This document shows, piece by piece, positions 32,938-44,940 of a stretch of DNA of 64,000 bases. Numbering within the stretch: position 1 is the stretch's first letter; each line of letters starts with the position of its first letter. The stretch is from Conchocele bisecta. Its lineage: Eukaryota > Mollusca > Bivalvia > Lucinida > Thyasiridae. Location: the NCBI GenBank assembly GCA_029237695.1, contig CM055266.1, positions 119,960,569 through 120,024,568 on the forward strand, read 5' to 3'. The notes under the pieces are model-generated. The model searched no databases. It was not told the origin of the DNA and saw nothing but the letters and a program-made list of their open reading frames with translations. Made by a program: the position numbers and the translations under genes.

Positions 32938-33095
32938 TTATCCCGTCAACACCTACAAATGGCTGAAAATGCAAAAATATAACCCCAGCCACCGCACATA
33001 TTCATACGCAGTGATTAGGTCGTATTGACAGGATATCAAAAATGTTTCATGGCACCGTGTTTCACGGCACATACGCACTGTGTTGACGGGATAAA
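32937..33095. repeat. Family B MITE, copy 2
   Basis: 'tttatcccgtcaacacctac' to 'gtgttgacgggataaa'. It abuts the hairpin MITE in the opposite order from 16589-16887, so the two together make one composite unit. Confidence 0.7.
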
Positions 33096-33099
33096 CATG

Positions 33100-33725
33100 C
33101 ACTCTATGCTTTCGTCCAGAATAGTGAATCGCTTTATAAGTACTAGTAACAAGAACGCCGCCAACGGCATGAATCCCATCGCTGTGGTGGTTCGACCAAA
33201 AACATGTACATGAACTTTAAGATGGCATCTATTGAACTGGACTTTTCATGTCATTTTACCTTGGGCACGGGGAGAACATAGGTGGGTTGGGAAATGGAAA
33301 TATGGATGATGAACATGTACATGAATGAAGTTTGATGCGAATAGCTCGCACACAGGAGAATGGAGAAACGCCCAAACATCTACTCGATCGGAAAGTTCTA
33401 ATTTATTTGATCTTGATATTGGGCACGGTTGGCGGTGGGAAATGGGGTTGGAAATGAAAATAGGGATGATGATAAACAACACATACAGTTTCAAGCGATT
33501 CGCTTATACGGTAAAGCAGTTATAGCAGAATGGAAAACGTGACGGACAGACGGACAAACATACATTCAGGCGACGTTTGCATCCATATATCCCATTTCGC
33601 AACGCGATGGAATAAAAAAGACCCAACAACGTGGAAAGGTGTTCAGGTTTTCAGGTATTCAGGTGTTGTAAATGGGCCGCCGGTTGAAGAAATGGACCTT
33701 AGAACTGCTGTGACCAAATGCATCC
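33100..33725. other. No gene recognised
   Basis: Two related ~110-bp stretches ('gggcacgg' followed by 'gggaaatgg', at 33262 and 33420) suggest an old duplication. The 91-codon frame at 33530-33805 runs into family E and has no domain. Confidence 0.4.
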
Positions 33726-34013
33726 TGTCAGTAGCCTATTCCACCAAAATTGCAACGTATACTTATCTTGCTAAGTACACGTTGAGGGAGAAACTTTCAA
33801 TTTAAGGATAAATTAATTAATGTTTATTATACTGACTTTATTACATTATCACAGCCATTTTGGCTGTGATAATGTAATAAATTCAGTATAATAATTCTGC
33901 ATACTTTTAATCAGCCAATAATATGCAATCGTTAGGTCTATATTAAATAAAGATTTTTGGGGAAAATAATTGATTACTCCCTCAACATAGACTTAGCTAC
34001 AACAGTATGCTTA

Positions 34014-34309
34014 TAGTCAGGGGGAAATCCAGCTTAACCCCTTCAAAAAACAAGTCATAGAGATATTTGCATTTTTGGCATCCTTAGGACCCCTAGTCAA
34101 CATTTCTGGATGATAACATTAAATTTGGGCAGTGGCAATATTTTTATTCGCATATTTTCAAAATGGCTGCCACCCGCGTCAACTGAAAACAAAGAGTAGC
34201 ATATCTCAGCAAATAATGGGCCGATTCTGATGATTTTGATATCAAACTATATGTTTTCTGGGATGCTGAGTGAATTGCTGAGGTCATTGAAGCAATTTGA
34301 GGTCGGGAT
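34014..34309. repeat. Left terminal inverted repeat of the 4.5-kb transposon
   Basis: Matches 38185-38491 inverted at roughly nine bases in ten, including 'aaaatggctgccacccgcgt', 'gggccgattctgatgatttt' and 'gcaatttgaggtcgggat'. A weaker repeat of 'aggtcatttcgggcc' and 'catatctcagcaa' follows to about 34500. Confidence 0.85.
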
Positions 34310-34666
34310 CACATGTTCAAGGTCAACATCGAGGTCATTTCGGGCCAATAAGATCTGAAAATATCATATCTCAGCAAGTTATAGGCCAATGTGGATGATC
34401 GTGTTACCAAACTATTGGTGTATTGGAGTATTAAGTTGATACCCATGGTATTTAACGTCAGATAGTCGAGGTCAATGTTGGGGTCATTTTGGGGTCATTT
34501 TAGATCACATGAGACAACACGGAAATGCCATATTTCAAATTTAATGTTAACACTTTCAAAAGAAATATATAGATCTAGGCCTAGTAGTGGCACCATAATG
34601 TTTATACATTTATGTTCTTATTATTGTTTATATATGTTGTACAACTTGTGCTGTTGAGTCTATGGT

Positions 34667-37600
34667 TTATTGACCATCCTCATCATCATCATCGCCTTCA
34701 TCATTACACTCAGCTTCATCATCATCTGATATCTCTGATCTCTTGGTCAGTGGGTTGAGACACAATGGACCGGCTTCACAGGCACAAAACACTGTGCAAC
34801 CGATGAGACTACACTTACAAATTGCACCCTTACAAGCCGACTTTTCACACCCACACCGTGCCATTTGTAGGATCTCATCATGAGCCAGTTTTGTCCCTGG
34901 TGTGACGGCACAGGGCTTCAGGACAAAGCCATCCTGCTCCCATCCATGGTCCTTTGGACTGAGTGGTGGTGGCATGCCGGACATGGCTGTCATCCAGTGT
35001 GCCACTTGGTAGTTCGCTCTCTTGATATTTTCATTGGCTGCTTCAGTTGTAGGTGGTAGTCTAGACAGCTTGATAGATGCGCCAGCTCCTGTTTTTTTCT
35101 TCCACATTTTGAGGCGACACTCGCTCATTGATTTGCAGTCAGCATATGATTTGCCAAAGCAGGCAATCAAGAAGGCACTTGCTGAGCTGCATACTTCATT
35201 GAGATCGGCTTGAGGGACACCAATTATGGACAAACTATCTGGGTCAATTGCTTGTAGGGCCTTAAGTGCTGACTTTTTCCCCACGTTGTAAGTTGCTGCG
35301 ACAGTATCAGCCCCTGTTAGTGCACCAGGATGGCCTTTGTGGTGTCTTTGTGCTTCTGAGCAGTTGCTCTGAGATCCACAATCGAACGATCTGCAACTGG
35401 GGAGCACATGTACAGATCACTTGTACACTTGTGGGAGACATAGAAATGGAGGAGAAGAAGGAACACATCTGTGTCACTTGCATACACCGTGATATGGCAT
35501 GCTGGACGAGGATGGGATCGGCCTCTTCATGACTTTAGGAAAGATCTCTACGCTCCAGACGTAGCCCCATATTAATCTCCACAGGCACATCATCCACACC
35601 AGCGATAGTCAAGCTGTGCCCATTCTGTGTGGCGGAGATGCAGAAGTCAGAATCTAGCAGGGCATCAGCAATCATTCTGTTTAGCTGCATCTTGTTTTTG
35701 CAGACACCAAGGATTGCACTCCTGGGTGGTGTGGCATGTCTGGTTTTAGTATGTGAACTCGGCTGGTTCCTTGCTTCTCCTGTCGGAGCAGGCGACAGTA
35801 GGCCTAGGTGCTGTTTTCAAAGTATATGTCAAAGACAAACACGACATTGCCAGCCATCAAGGCCTGCACGACGAAGACCTTCACTGCATCGATATACAAC
35901 CGCAGTGCACCAGTTGGCCAGTTGATAGTCCACAGTAGTGCAGACACATCGTACACTGTAGTGTCAACAGCAGATACTGATCGTTTTGAAGCAGTCATTT
36001 GGAGAGCAGTTTTCAGGCTGGACTTGTTTGACACTCGCATCATTCCATGCAGAGTCGAATAGCGCCGGGGGTATGCTGCAAGCTCTGTGCTCAAACAAGC
36101 ATCTATGGGCACTGGTCGATTGCTTGACATCAGACATATGATCCTCGCATAGATCATTTCCTGATCATACAATTTCTTGCCACCAAGTACGATATGCTTC
36201 TTCTTGTCATATATGGTCACAATGGGCTTTGATAGCTTATCATAGAAACCTGCAGGCCAGCTTTGCCTGAACCCTTTAACCATGGTTCGCCCCATGTCCA
36301 GAGCATTGTGTGTATTTACGTCATCATGTGCCATTTCACCGGTGACAATGTTCAATAGTTTGCCGGATGGATGCTGGTCGGGATCGAGGGGATCAATGGA
36401 TATTGATAGAGACCTCTGTACACTCTCCCTGTCCTTCTGATCAGCGGCAATTCTATTTGCTGACTCCTTCTTGTGCATTTTAGCCGTTGGGGGCTCATTC
36501 TCTGACATTCTGTTCAGACTAGCACAGACCTCGCCGCAAATGGCGAAGCTGAGTGCCCACTTGGTCATCTGGACATCGTTGACAGCAAGACCTGTAGCCC
36601 CTCCTAGCCCATGGCCAAGGCGCATGTATGTTGACTCAATGAACTGGTCTGTAAAAATCGAGTTGTTGAGCCCCGGGATGAGACGGAGACCACAGTCATT
36701 ATTGAGCTGTTTGAGGCACTCTGCAGGGAGCGACTCCATATGGTGGATGTAGAATGAGCCATATCGCAGGTAGTTGTGACAGCCAGCCGCTGCGTAGTAG
36801 GGCAACATAGCTTTCACTGCTGCCAACTGCAGTGTAAAGTCTTGCTCATGCGCTCCTCGAACGAAGGCGGTCATGATGAACACTCCTTTTACAAGCGTGT
36901 CACTCCACAGTTTTGTGGTCTTGCTGCGTGCAGACCTTTCATTGAGGCAGTTGAGCAGGTCATCCATGCTTGTTATTTCTGGATTCTGCTGCAGAAGGTT
37001 GCGGAGCATCTCCTCTGTTAAGATTCGTAGAGCCCTGAAATTTTGAGGGTACTTTTTGCCGCTCACCATTTTGTCCACACTTCCAAATGTTGAAGAAAGA
37101 AGGGCTTTCAGGTCAAGAGCGAGGATGATGCAGACGGCGTGAATGAAAGCCATGAGAGTGTGCATACCCCCTAGTAGAGGGACGACATTCCTAAAGTAGG
37201 AAGGAGTGTGGAATAGTATGTCTACTGCGACCTTATACAGTTGTTGATCTACAGTAAATATTAGGACATTCTGTCCGGTCCCTGATTCGCTCAACAGAGT
37301 CAAACCTTTCTCGATTGCTGTGAGCATGGTTGATGGGGACGCAGGAACTTTGTCGATCAAAGGGAGGTAGACTAATTTTGCCTTCGGCTTAATCACCACA
37401 CCAGATTTTCGAGCTAGTGCAGTATTGTACCCACTCCATTCTGGACAGGATTCCAGTGTCGCTATGTCCTTCATGAATTGGTAGTCCAGGTCATGGGAGC
37501 GCCGAACGGATATCACCTGGGAGCAGAGAAATGACAGTGGCGGGACTTGATACAAGGCTTTGTTTGGTAGCATTGGGAGGTTCTTAGGACCATCATAAAG

Positions 37601-38093
37601 GATCCCGGGCACTTCAAAGTCTACAGCTTTGTGCCGCTGCGCCATATCCTGACGTATAATGGTTTTCTGTTGACCTGCAACCGGGTCTGAGCTAACATAG
37701 TCCTCAGTTTGCGCGAGTACCATGGCCAAAGAATGGCAGAGTTTCTTGCAGTTCTGGGATGAGATCTCAGTCAATCAGGCTTTTCCAATTGAACTTCACA
37801 TCCTCCGCGTCATCAGCAACTGCAACAGCGGCTGAGTGCTTGAGCAAGGTCACCTCGTCATAGGAGCAGCACACACCAAATTTATGTAGAAGAGTTGTCA
37901 GGCTTTTATTTCTCCTCATGGCTACTCCAAGGGAAATCTGGAGATCAGTTGGAGACTTGTGAACCATTCCAGAAATCATATTACCAATCAGGAGGCCAGT
38001 CAGAGAATCACTAAACTTTCCACTTACCAGATTGAAGTTATCAACAAATAATAGGGGTGACACACAAACATCATAACAGCAACTATGAGGCCG
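34667..38093 (-). pseudogene. CXC-domain / HEEAD-motif protein of the 4.5-kb transposon, decayed
   Basis: Three main pieces, read 5'-3' on the minus strand: 37767-38093, 35804-37774 (about 656 codons) and 34667-35407 (246 codons). They are joined by short out-of-frame stretches, and conserved blocks fall in order: 'KSPTDLQISLGVAMRR', 'CSYDEVTLLKHSAAVA', 'TVDQQLYKVAVDIL', 'LGGMHTLMAFIHAV', 'LRYGSFYIHHMESL', 'VPVEINMGLRLERRDLS', 'HEEADPILVQHA', 'VYASDTDVFLLLLHF', 'ALTGADTVA', then a CXC region 'CGCEKSACKGAICKCS..FCACEAG' and an acidic tail. I recognise this block order from multicopy animal proteins often annotated as tesmin/TSO1-like CXC proteins (recollection). Lesions: frame change near 37770, TAG at 35804-35806, frame change near 35725, TAA at 35535-35537, frame changes near 35490 and 35325. 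No conserved sequence is skipped at the breaks, so they are mutations rather than introns. The start is not clear: an in-frame TGA lies at 38094-38096, so the first exon is unknown. The role in transposition is unproven. Confidence 0.75.
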
Positions 38094-38184
38094 TCAGTTG
38101 CTGAATATTGGGGAAAATAAGAGAAATTCGAACATTTTCAGCTCAAAATGACCTTGACATTTTCGGCCCAATATGACTGACATT

Positions 38185-38491
38185 ATCCCGACCTCAAATT
38201 GCTTCAATGACCTCAGCAATTGACTCAGCATCCCAGAAAACATATAGTTTGATATCAAAATCATCAGAATCGGCCCATTATTTGCTGAGATATGCTACTC
38301 TTTGTTTTCGGTTGACGCGGGTGGCAGCCATTTTGAAAATATGCGAATAAATTTTTTTCCACTGCCCAAATTTAATGTTATCATCCAGAATTGTTGACTA
38401 GAGGTCCTAAGGATGCCAAAAATGCAAATATATCTATGACTTGTTTTTTGAAGGGGTTCAGCTGGATTTTGCAATTTCCTCCCCCTGACTA
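38185..38491. repeat. Right terminal inverted repeat of the 4.5-kb transposon
   Basis: Inverted copy of 34014-34309, slightly longer because of a small insertion near the tip ('gcaatttcct' against 'ggaaatccag'). Confidence 0.85.
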
Positions 38492-38516
38492 TTATCAATT
38501 TTGGTGAAATCGGCTA

Positions 38517-39198
38517 CTGGTGTACTCATACAGTTAGCACAGTTATTCATGGACAACGCATTGACAGTTGGACTGGGTGGTGGTCAGTGTGGGGCATGCT
38601 CAACCTGCGCCTGCGCAGATGCGCCGGTTCATCTTGGGTTGCGCTGGTTGTTCATGTCGTAAGATCCATTTTCGCAACATGAAATATACACTTGTCGAAA
38701 AACCCATATGCCCCAATTTCCCCATCACATACATATATATGTATGGTAATCATGATTGTAATGCGACTGTCATATAAATTACAAATTACAACACATGTCA
38801 AACAATTCGTGAACACGCTTTCCAAAAAAAAGATACCGCTAGAGTAAATACTAGTATATTTCAATTGTGCATTACACTGCTAGTAATGTCCCAATCTGCA
38901 AAACAAATGCCTGCTAGCACTGGATTAAACAAAACTTAAGGTATATTCGGAGATGATCAATATCAAAAGAAGCACGGGTGCTCAACTGTCGATGTAAAGA
39001 CGTAACATGTTTTGCACTGAAACATATATTCATAAGCTAATATAACTTGCAAATGTGTGTTTCACGAAAACGGCCCAAATGTTACAGCCATATAAACCAT
39101 ATAAACGATTCATAAACAATATTTGTTTCGATAATATTATATTTTATCAAAATTTAAGAATGAGTCTTCTTTTTATTTACTGAAATCATGTCAAATTA
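38517..39198. other. No gene recognised
   Basis: Contains 'cctgcgcctgcgcagatgcg', a locally GC-rich patch, and near 39050-39170 a family C-type end ('cacgaaaacggcccaaatgt', 'taagaatgagtcttctttt'). Otherwise unique. Confidence 0.4.
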
Positions 39199-39850
39199 GG
39201 GGATAACCATGCTTTGTTTTTCGATTTGGAGCGGTATGTGGGAGGTTTTATGGTCCTGTGAATCAGTTTTACGGCGACGCGTTAGCGGAGCCGTAAAACT
39301 GATTCACAGACCATAAAACCTCACACATACCGCTCCAAATCGAAAAACAAAGCATGGTTATCCCCATTCTAATGCACCTAGTGTGCTCCCCGCTTTCTGC
39401 AACGTCGTAGCATATCACGAACAGTGATATTTTTCATTACGTCAGCAGGTTGTTGTTGTCAGCGATTTATAACCGCCTCACACCAAACGAATTTAATGAA
39501 ATGTAACTCCGCCGAAGAATATTCCCATTTCAAATAGAGATTAACGGGACTTTATAAGACATCTATACATTTATTCAACTGTAATGTTTATTTTAGCTAT
39601 TGTATTGCTTTTGTATGTGTAGTTGCAACAGTTATTTGCTTTTATTCATTTAAAGCAATGCCAACAATTCTGCTTTGGGTTCGTGTGATTTTACAAACGA
39701 AATGTCGGCAACAACTTGTTGTGTCAACAGGCCTGGGATTTCCCTGGATTGACGCCTAATTCAGGTGAATACCCATCTGCAATACAGTTTGTTATGTATA
39801 GTCATGTGTGTGCACATTGGAATTCGTAAAGTTATAGGCTGGTACTGGCA
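39199..39850 (+). repeat. Repeat family G, copy 2, with intact hairpin
   Basis: 39199-39365 is a palindrome: 'ggggataaccatgctttg' / 'caaagcatggttatcccc', apex 'cggcgacgcgttagcggagc'. The remainder ('gtgctccccgctttctgcaa' to 'ggaattcgtaaagttata') matches 9400-9930 inverted. Confidence 0.6.
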
Positions 39851-40059
39851 AACAAAAGTTAGGTTTTGAAAAATGGCACACTATTTCTGAAATTAGTAAA
39901 GTTTCCCCATGTTAAATCCGCATAGACATCTTCACTCTGTGTGTCTATGGGGAAATGGGATTTTCGCAATTAATAGTGTATACGGTTATGTATATTTGCA
40001 TTTTATTTTTGCTACATTCTTGTAACCAATGTTTTTTGTCATCTTTAGAGCACGAAGAA

Positions 40060-40560
40060 CAAAACTGGGGTTGGTTCCATTTTGTTTGACAATTCCTTTG
40101 CCGCCATCTTGGATTCAAAATGGCCGCCCTGAAATGCTATATGCATTATATATACACTTCTAACACAGGTAGAATATTGTCGTTTTTTTATGATAATCAT
40201 CGTTTGACTACAAACAGCAACACCAGTGTTATTTTAATTTTTAACAACCCCCATGGCGGCCATCTTAGATTTAAAAATGGCCGCCCTGAAATTGTATACA
40301 CTATATTGTAATATTCATATCTGCATTTATAATGCAGATGGAATGGTCTTTTTCGGCTATGCCATCTACATACTTCAAATAATAAAACTGGGGTTGGTTC
40401 ATTTTTTATGATAACTGGTATGGCGGACATTTTGTTTTCAAAATGGCCTCTATGCAAATACTATTTATTTTGCTACGTTCTCGGACCAAACGTTCTTTAT
40501 ATCATCAATGAAAACATGAGTTGTTCCTATTGTATTCTAATTTTCAAAATGGCTACCGTG
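40060..40560. repeat. 'ggccgccctgaaat' / 'aactggggttggttcc' repeat block
   Basis: 'aaactggggttggttccatt' at 40062 and again at 40389, with 'ccgccatcttggattcaaaa' and 'tggcggccatcttagattta' between. The inverse end, 'aatggaaccaaccccagttg', is at 44864. Either one large old element spans 40.06-44.9 kb, or several small ones share an end. Confidence 0.5.
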
Positions 40561-40569
40561 AAAATAATG

Positions 40570-41400
40570 TAATTCTTATAATCATGCACAAACCATTTGG
40601 ACTGATTTTCCCAGACTATGATCATTATTGAAAGAAAATTATATATGACTAAAGCAATTTCAAGTCACTGTTTATGACAAACATGTTAGATTTCATATAT
40701 GGCCAATGTGTGTATGCAGGAATGTTCTTAATTATATATACAGTGCTTTCAATCAGTTTCATCACCATCTGCATTAGAGTCTCCATCTTGTTGGTGTTCC
40801 TGAAAGGCAGTGCTGGCACAATCACACTCAAAATGCGGTAAAAGGAGTTCCTTACATAAACTATATACCCTATACAAACTTGTATGCATGAAAGTGCAGA
40901 TGAACTGTCGAAATGGCAGTATGTGTGTGATTAAATGACTTTTTCGGCATTAAAACGCCATGTGCGTTCAGTATGTGTAGACGACGTGTGTAAAATGCCA
41001 GATTGGTTGCCATAACATTGTTAGAGAGGTGGAATACACTCTATACATAATACAGAATTGAATGCATGAAACTGTAGAAAAAGGGCCACGTTGAAAAAGC
41101 AGTATTGTTCCATGGTCATTGTCATTATTTACGATTACCATATGGTCTTAAGATATCACAACTCCTGAGTCAATATACCAGTGATCAGTGCATTGATGGT
41201 CCAAATTGCGTTTCACTTTTTGAAATTGTCATATTATGACTTGGCAAAGCCAGAGACACTGCATTATGGGTGCCACAAAGGCAAGCCAATGGCTAATACG
41301 TCCATATCATTGATTCTCGCATAAAATTAATATGCTCATGATTGAACATGGATAATGAGGCATGTTATTTGGCCGGAAACGGTTTCATTATGTGTACGCA
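40570..41400. other. No gene recognised
   Basis: Unique AT-rich sequence, no supported exon. Confidence 0.4.
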
Positions 41401-41409
41401 CTGACTGTT

Positions 41410-42010
41410 CAAGTGGAGTAAGATCATTTGCCTCTCACATCCATTAAACAAATTATCTATTCATGTCTTCACAGATTACAGGATATTTTATTGCCGCTAA
41501 AACAATATGGCCTGTCCATGTTACACGTTTCTGGCAAAAACGTACTAGTTACTGATACGCTATCCCACGAGTCAGTAAACAACATATATTCTAACTTTAT
41601 TAAGGGTATGAACTCACAGGTACATGTAGTATTTGCGAACTAACCTGTCAGTGATCACGAGTTGCAAGAAATTACAAACTTGACTGAGTAAAATGCACAA
41701 TTGAGTCTAAATGGATAACTCAAATTCAGAATGCAATGTCCGCAGAAAATAGTGGCGTAATGGGATTACATAGATAAACTGAAAGGATATAAACACATGA
41801 TTCTGACTCCTCTCGAGTCCAAAATGTTGCAAGCCGTGCACAATGGCCATCTGGGCATTCAGACATTAGATGAGCGCAAGCTATTATGTTCTGGTAAAAT
41901 GGTAGGAAGATTGCAAATAGAAACTGAAAAGCCAAAGAAACTCTGATATCGCACTATGTACCAGGCCACCCATGACAAACTGTTGCTACAAAGATTTCTA
42001 CATGGAATGA
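41410..42010 (+). pseudogene. Ty3/gypsy-type pol remnant (RNase H end and integrase N-terminus)
   Basis: Plus-strand frame with 'RLQDILLPLKQYGLSMLHVS' then 'GKNVLVTDTLSHES', which fits the end of the Ty3/gypsy RNase H region (usual form RLQ..LL.LQ.Y.L...PGK....ADTLSR). After stops and frame changes come 'YKHMILTPLESKMLQAVHNG' and 'HLGIQTLDERK', which fit the HHCC zinc-binding start of the integrase (first His pair HNGH). No reverse transcriptase, protease, gag or LTR is seen in the flanks. The piece is about 0.6 kb of a dead element, with at least two stops (TAA at 41641, TGA near 41683). Confidence 0.6.
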
Positions 42011-42217
42011 GAATAATTTCTGGTAACTGTTAACAACAACAGTCACACAGCATGAACTCCAAAGTGGCCATTGGACAGTTGAAAGGGATTTACAGTAAGC
42101 ATTGTGTACCAAGTACACATGTGTCAGATGAAGTAGCCAATGTCTAGTGGGTTAACTGGGCGAACAGTAATCATTGTGAAACATAGTTTCGTAATAACAA
42201 AAGGTGAATGTACATAC

Positions 42218-42378
42218 CTATATTTGGGTATACTGGAATATCAAAATTCACATAACCGGAATGGTCACCTGCACAGTTATTGATGGGACAGCAGCTTCTG
42301 TCCAGTTTACTGAGCACTTGTGAGCAGGTATATCCAATACATGTTTCGTTTTGTGACAAGATCAGATTCAGTCATCAA
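42218..42378 (-). CDS. Possible internal exon of an unknown secreted/membrane protein
   Basis: A cysteine-rich minus-strand frame ('QNETCIGYTCSQVLSKLD', 'RSCCPINNCAGDHSGYV') runs to a good donor, ATAG|GTATGT at 42217. It contains a N-x-T glycosylation site and five cysteines in 32 residues, which suits an extracellular segment. Against it: no clear acceptor is visible (an in-frame TGA lies just upstream) and I recognise no family. Confidence 0.2.
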
Positions 42379-42379
42379 C

Positions 42380-43990
42380 AGAGCAAGAAACACTATGATA
42401 AAATCATAGTAGCTTTAAAATTAAAATAGTTGAACATTGGCGACTAAGCTGGACTCCATAAATACAGCAAACTGTTGAACCAGTTGCAGTCTGCTAGCAC
42501 AATGCCAGATCTGACATGAAGCAATGGAGAACATTTGAGTATTTAACTTTGCAATGCAATATACAATACTGTAACAGTTCTAAACGAGCGGGTCTTAGAA
42601 GTTGTTAGTCATAGGAAAGGATGGCTTATGGGATTATAAATTGAACCAACAATGCATGGTGAAGTTCATCAATGTATTACCTTAGGTAGGTATAGTTAGT
42701 TAGTGGGTAGTGAACTACTGGTGGAATAATATCAATCAATTTGTCAAGGATGACGAGTACTGGTATTTTATGTCGACTACTGGTCACTGGCGAGAATATG
42801 CCATGTATATGTTATCTTTTACTCTTATGAGTGAACCACTGGATCCTAGCCAATTGGCTTGTATTTATAGGTTCTGAAACTGTACCACATGACGCCATTT
42901 GACCAATCATGTCGCCGTGGCGTCGGGCAAATCTGTCAAAAAGGTCAGCCATCTTGCCAGATTTGCGAGATCGCCCAAAATGACGTCATCAGCATGAGAC
43001 TTTTGACAATTTCGCACATTAAAACAGCTCAAAACCTATATGGCACATCCTAAATATATAGTTTAGATATCTTGGTATTTACACAGGTAATGAAGAGTGG
43101 TTCGGTGATTTGATAACTTTATGCGACAGTTTTGATGCGGAGACGCCGGCGTTTTCGCATTCAAAATTGAGCGCCACTTCAACTTGATTTTATCCTTAAA
43201 ATCAACCAAAACAGGAACTTACAGTCTGAAACTTTGTGTAAATGTTAGTCTTACACATTAATTAGGATTTACAAACCAAACCTCGTGAATATCTGATTAA
43301 ATAGCCTTAATTTAGCAATTATAATGTGCTTCTCAGGATCTATCAGATTTGGCAGATCGGCCAAACATGGCCGCCGTCGGAGAGAAATCATGTTCACGTC
43401 ACTTGCCAGACTTGGAATATAAATAAGTATAAGACATATAGGCATGCCAGATGTGGGTCAAGACTATCATAACATATTCCTGTTTACAAGAATGAGTGAA
43501 GTAGTCAGTGAAACACCTCCAGCCTCCTACAATATGATTGCCAGACATGGCCAGCAAGATTGCCAGACATGCTGTCAGTCTTTTCACAATTCTGTCAAGT
43601 TGCATGATTTCTTCCTGTGACCATACAAGCTATCAGGCATATTTCTCATAGTGCTAATATGAATGTATATGCCTAAATTATCATTATATTAGTTACACAG
43701 TGTAGATATATCAATAATAATCTCATTATATCATTTGTTAAAATGAGTCATACCCCACCCACTCATTTTGCATGGGGGCTGACATTAGACTAAAGTGTAT
43801 TCTGTTACAATACCATACTATACGCTTGGATAAAATGGATGGTTTGCCATATTTCATCTTCTTATTTTATAGGAAAACACATGTGCTAACCAGGATATCG
43901 TTTGAAGAAGCATAACTATAAGCCACAACAATACGTAATATATGTAAATACGTAATACAATAATACGTAATAGATGTAAATCCTTGAAGT
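42380..43990. other. No gene recognised
   Basis: Weak symmetry between 'cagccatcttgccagatttg' (42947) and 'tatcagatttggcagatcgg' (43339), and a (aatacgtaat)n patch near 43930-43975. No exon is supported. Confidence 0.4.
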
Positions 43991-43999
43991 GGCAATGTA

Positions 44000-44940
44000 T
44001 GTGAAACATTTATTTACAGCGGCCATTTTGACGATAATGGCGTCTGATACCACAGTACTAGTAAGCAATAATCTCAACACTTTGTGTTCATTGTATTATG
44101 AGTATCAGCAGAAGAAACACATATCAGCACTGCATTAAACATGTATAATACATATTAGATTGTCACGTTTAAATGGCGGCCATTTTAAAAATAATATGGC
44201 AGCCATTTTAAAATATACTGAAATAATTATGCCAATATCTCTTATTCATAATAAATAAAAATAAAAACATCACATATAACTTGGCGTTAAATATAAATTA
44301 ACTTTAATGGCGGCCATTTTGAAATTCAAAATGGCGGCCATGCGGCTCTTAAAAAATGAAATAAACTTTACTTTTGTTATATGCTGCATATAGATATGTT
44401 TTCAAGCAGACACACACGTTCCAATCACAATATCATTTGAAAGAACTACAGCCACGGTAATACTCCAATGTTTTACAAATCTTCGATGTGGCGATGTACA
44501 TAGTTTCGGTGGCCATTTTGAAACTAAAACTTACTCGTAGCACAATACAGTTAGCAATAAACTCAGCAGAATGTGTTGAAAGAAATACGAATATAACCAG
44601 AAGGAAAAAACAAAATCTTACCACGACATTCAAAAGTGTAAAATAAATACTGGATTTCCAATTTTGAAATGGCGGCCATCTTGAAAAGCAAAATGGCTGG
44701 TATCTCAAAATGTATTGAACTCATCCTGCTAATATTTCTTGTACATACTAATGTGTTTTCCGCTGCAAAAACACCACACATAATGACCGTGACCTCAAAA
44801 TATAAATGTCATTGGCGGCCATTTTGAATTTCAAGATGGCTGCCATATGGCTTAGAGAAACAAATGGAACCAACCCCAGTTGTGTTGTATGTGTTCTATT
44901 GATGAATAAAAACCTTGGTTTAAACAATGTAGCAAAAAAA
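44000..44940. repeat. 'ggcggccattttgaaattc' repeat block
   Basis: At least six occurrences of 'ggcggccattttga' or its inverse, several as direct palindromes ('ggcggccattttgaaattca' followed by 'aaatggcggcca', 44310-44341), at 60-240 bp spacing. Ends with 'aatggaaccaaccccagttg' and 'aaaccttggtttaaacaatg', as at 31020. Confidence 0.55.

Larger units (their letters stand above)
34014..38491 (-). mobile_element. 4478-bp DNA transposon with ~300-bp TIRs and TTA target duplication
   Basis: Ends TAGTCAGGGGG and CCCCCTGACTA. Terminal inverted repeats run 34014-34309 and 38185-38491, and similarity continues weakly inward. The element is flanked by TTA at 34011-34013 and 38492-38494. The intact family E copy supplies the empty site: 'tatactttgcaatttt' there against 'tatgc-TTA-tcaatttt' here. 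The element carries one minus-strand gene, now broken (34667-38093). A 3-bp TTA duplication is used by PIF/Harbinger elements, but the gene is not a Harbinger transposase, so I leave the superfamily open. Confidence 0.85.
33731..38516. repeat. Repeat family E, copy 2, split by a 4.5-kb transposon
   Basis: The left part, 33731-34013, opens 'gtagcctattccaccaaaat' and has the centre 'cagccattttggctgtgata'. The right part, 38492-38516, is 'ttatcaattttggtgaaatc' ending 'ggctac'. Removal of 34014-38491 and one TTA restores the order of the intact copy at 48034-48341. Confidence 0.8.

Noticed and set aside
37767..37774. Programmed frameshift between the first two pieces of the CXC gene
   Set aside because: The same gene has two stop codons and three further frame changes, so mutation is the simpler explanation.
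34014..38491. Assigning the 4.5-kb element to PIF/Harbinger from its TTA duplication
   Set aside because: The encoded protein lacks any Harbinger-type DDE pattern, and a 3-bp TTA duplication alone is not diagnostic.
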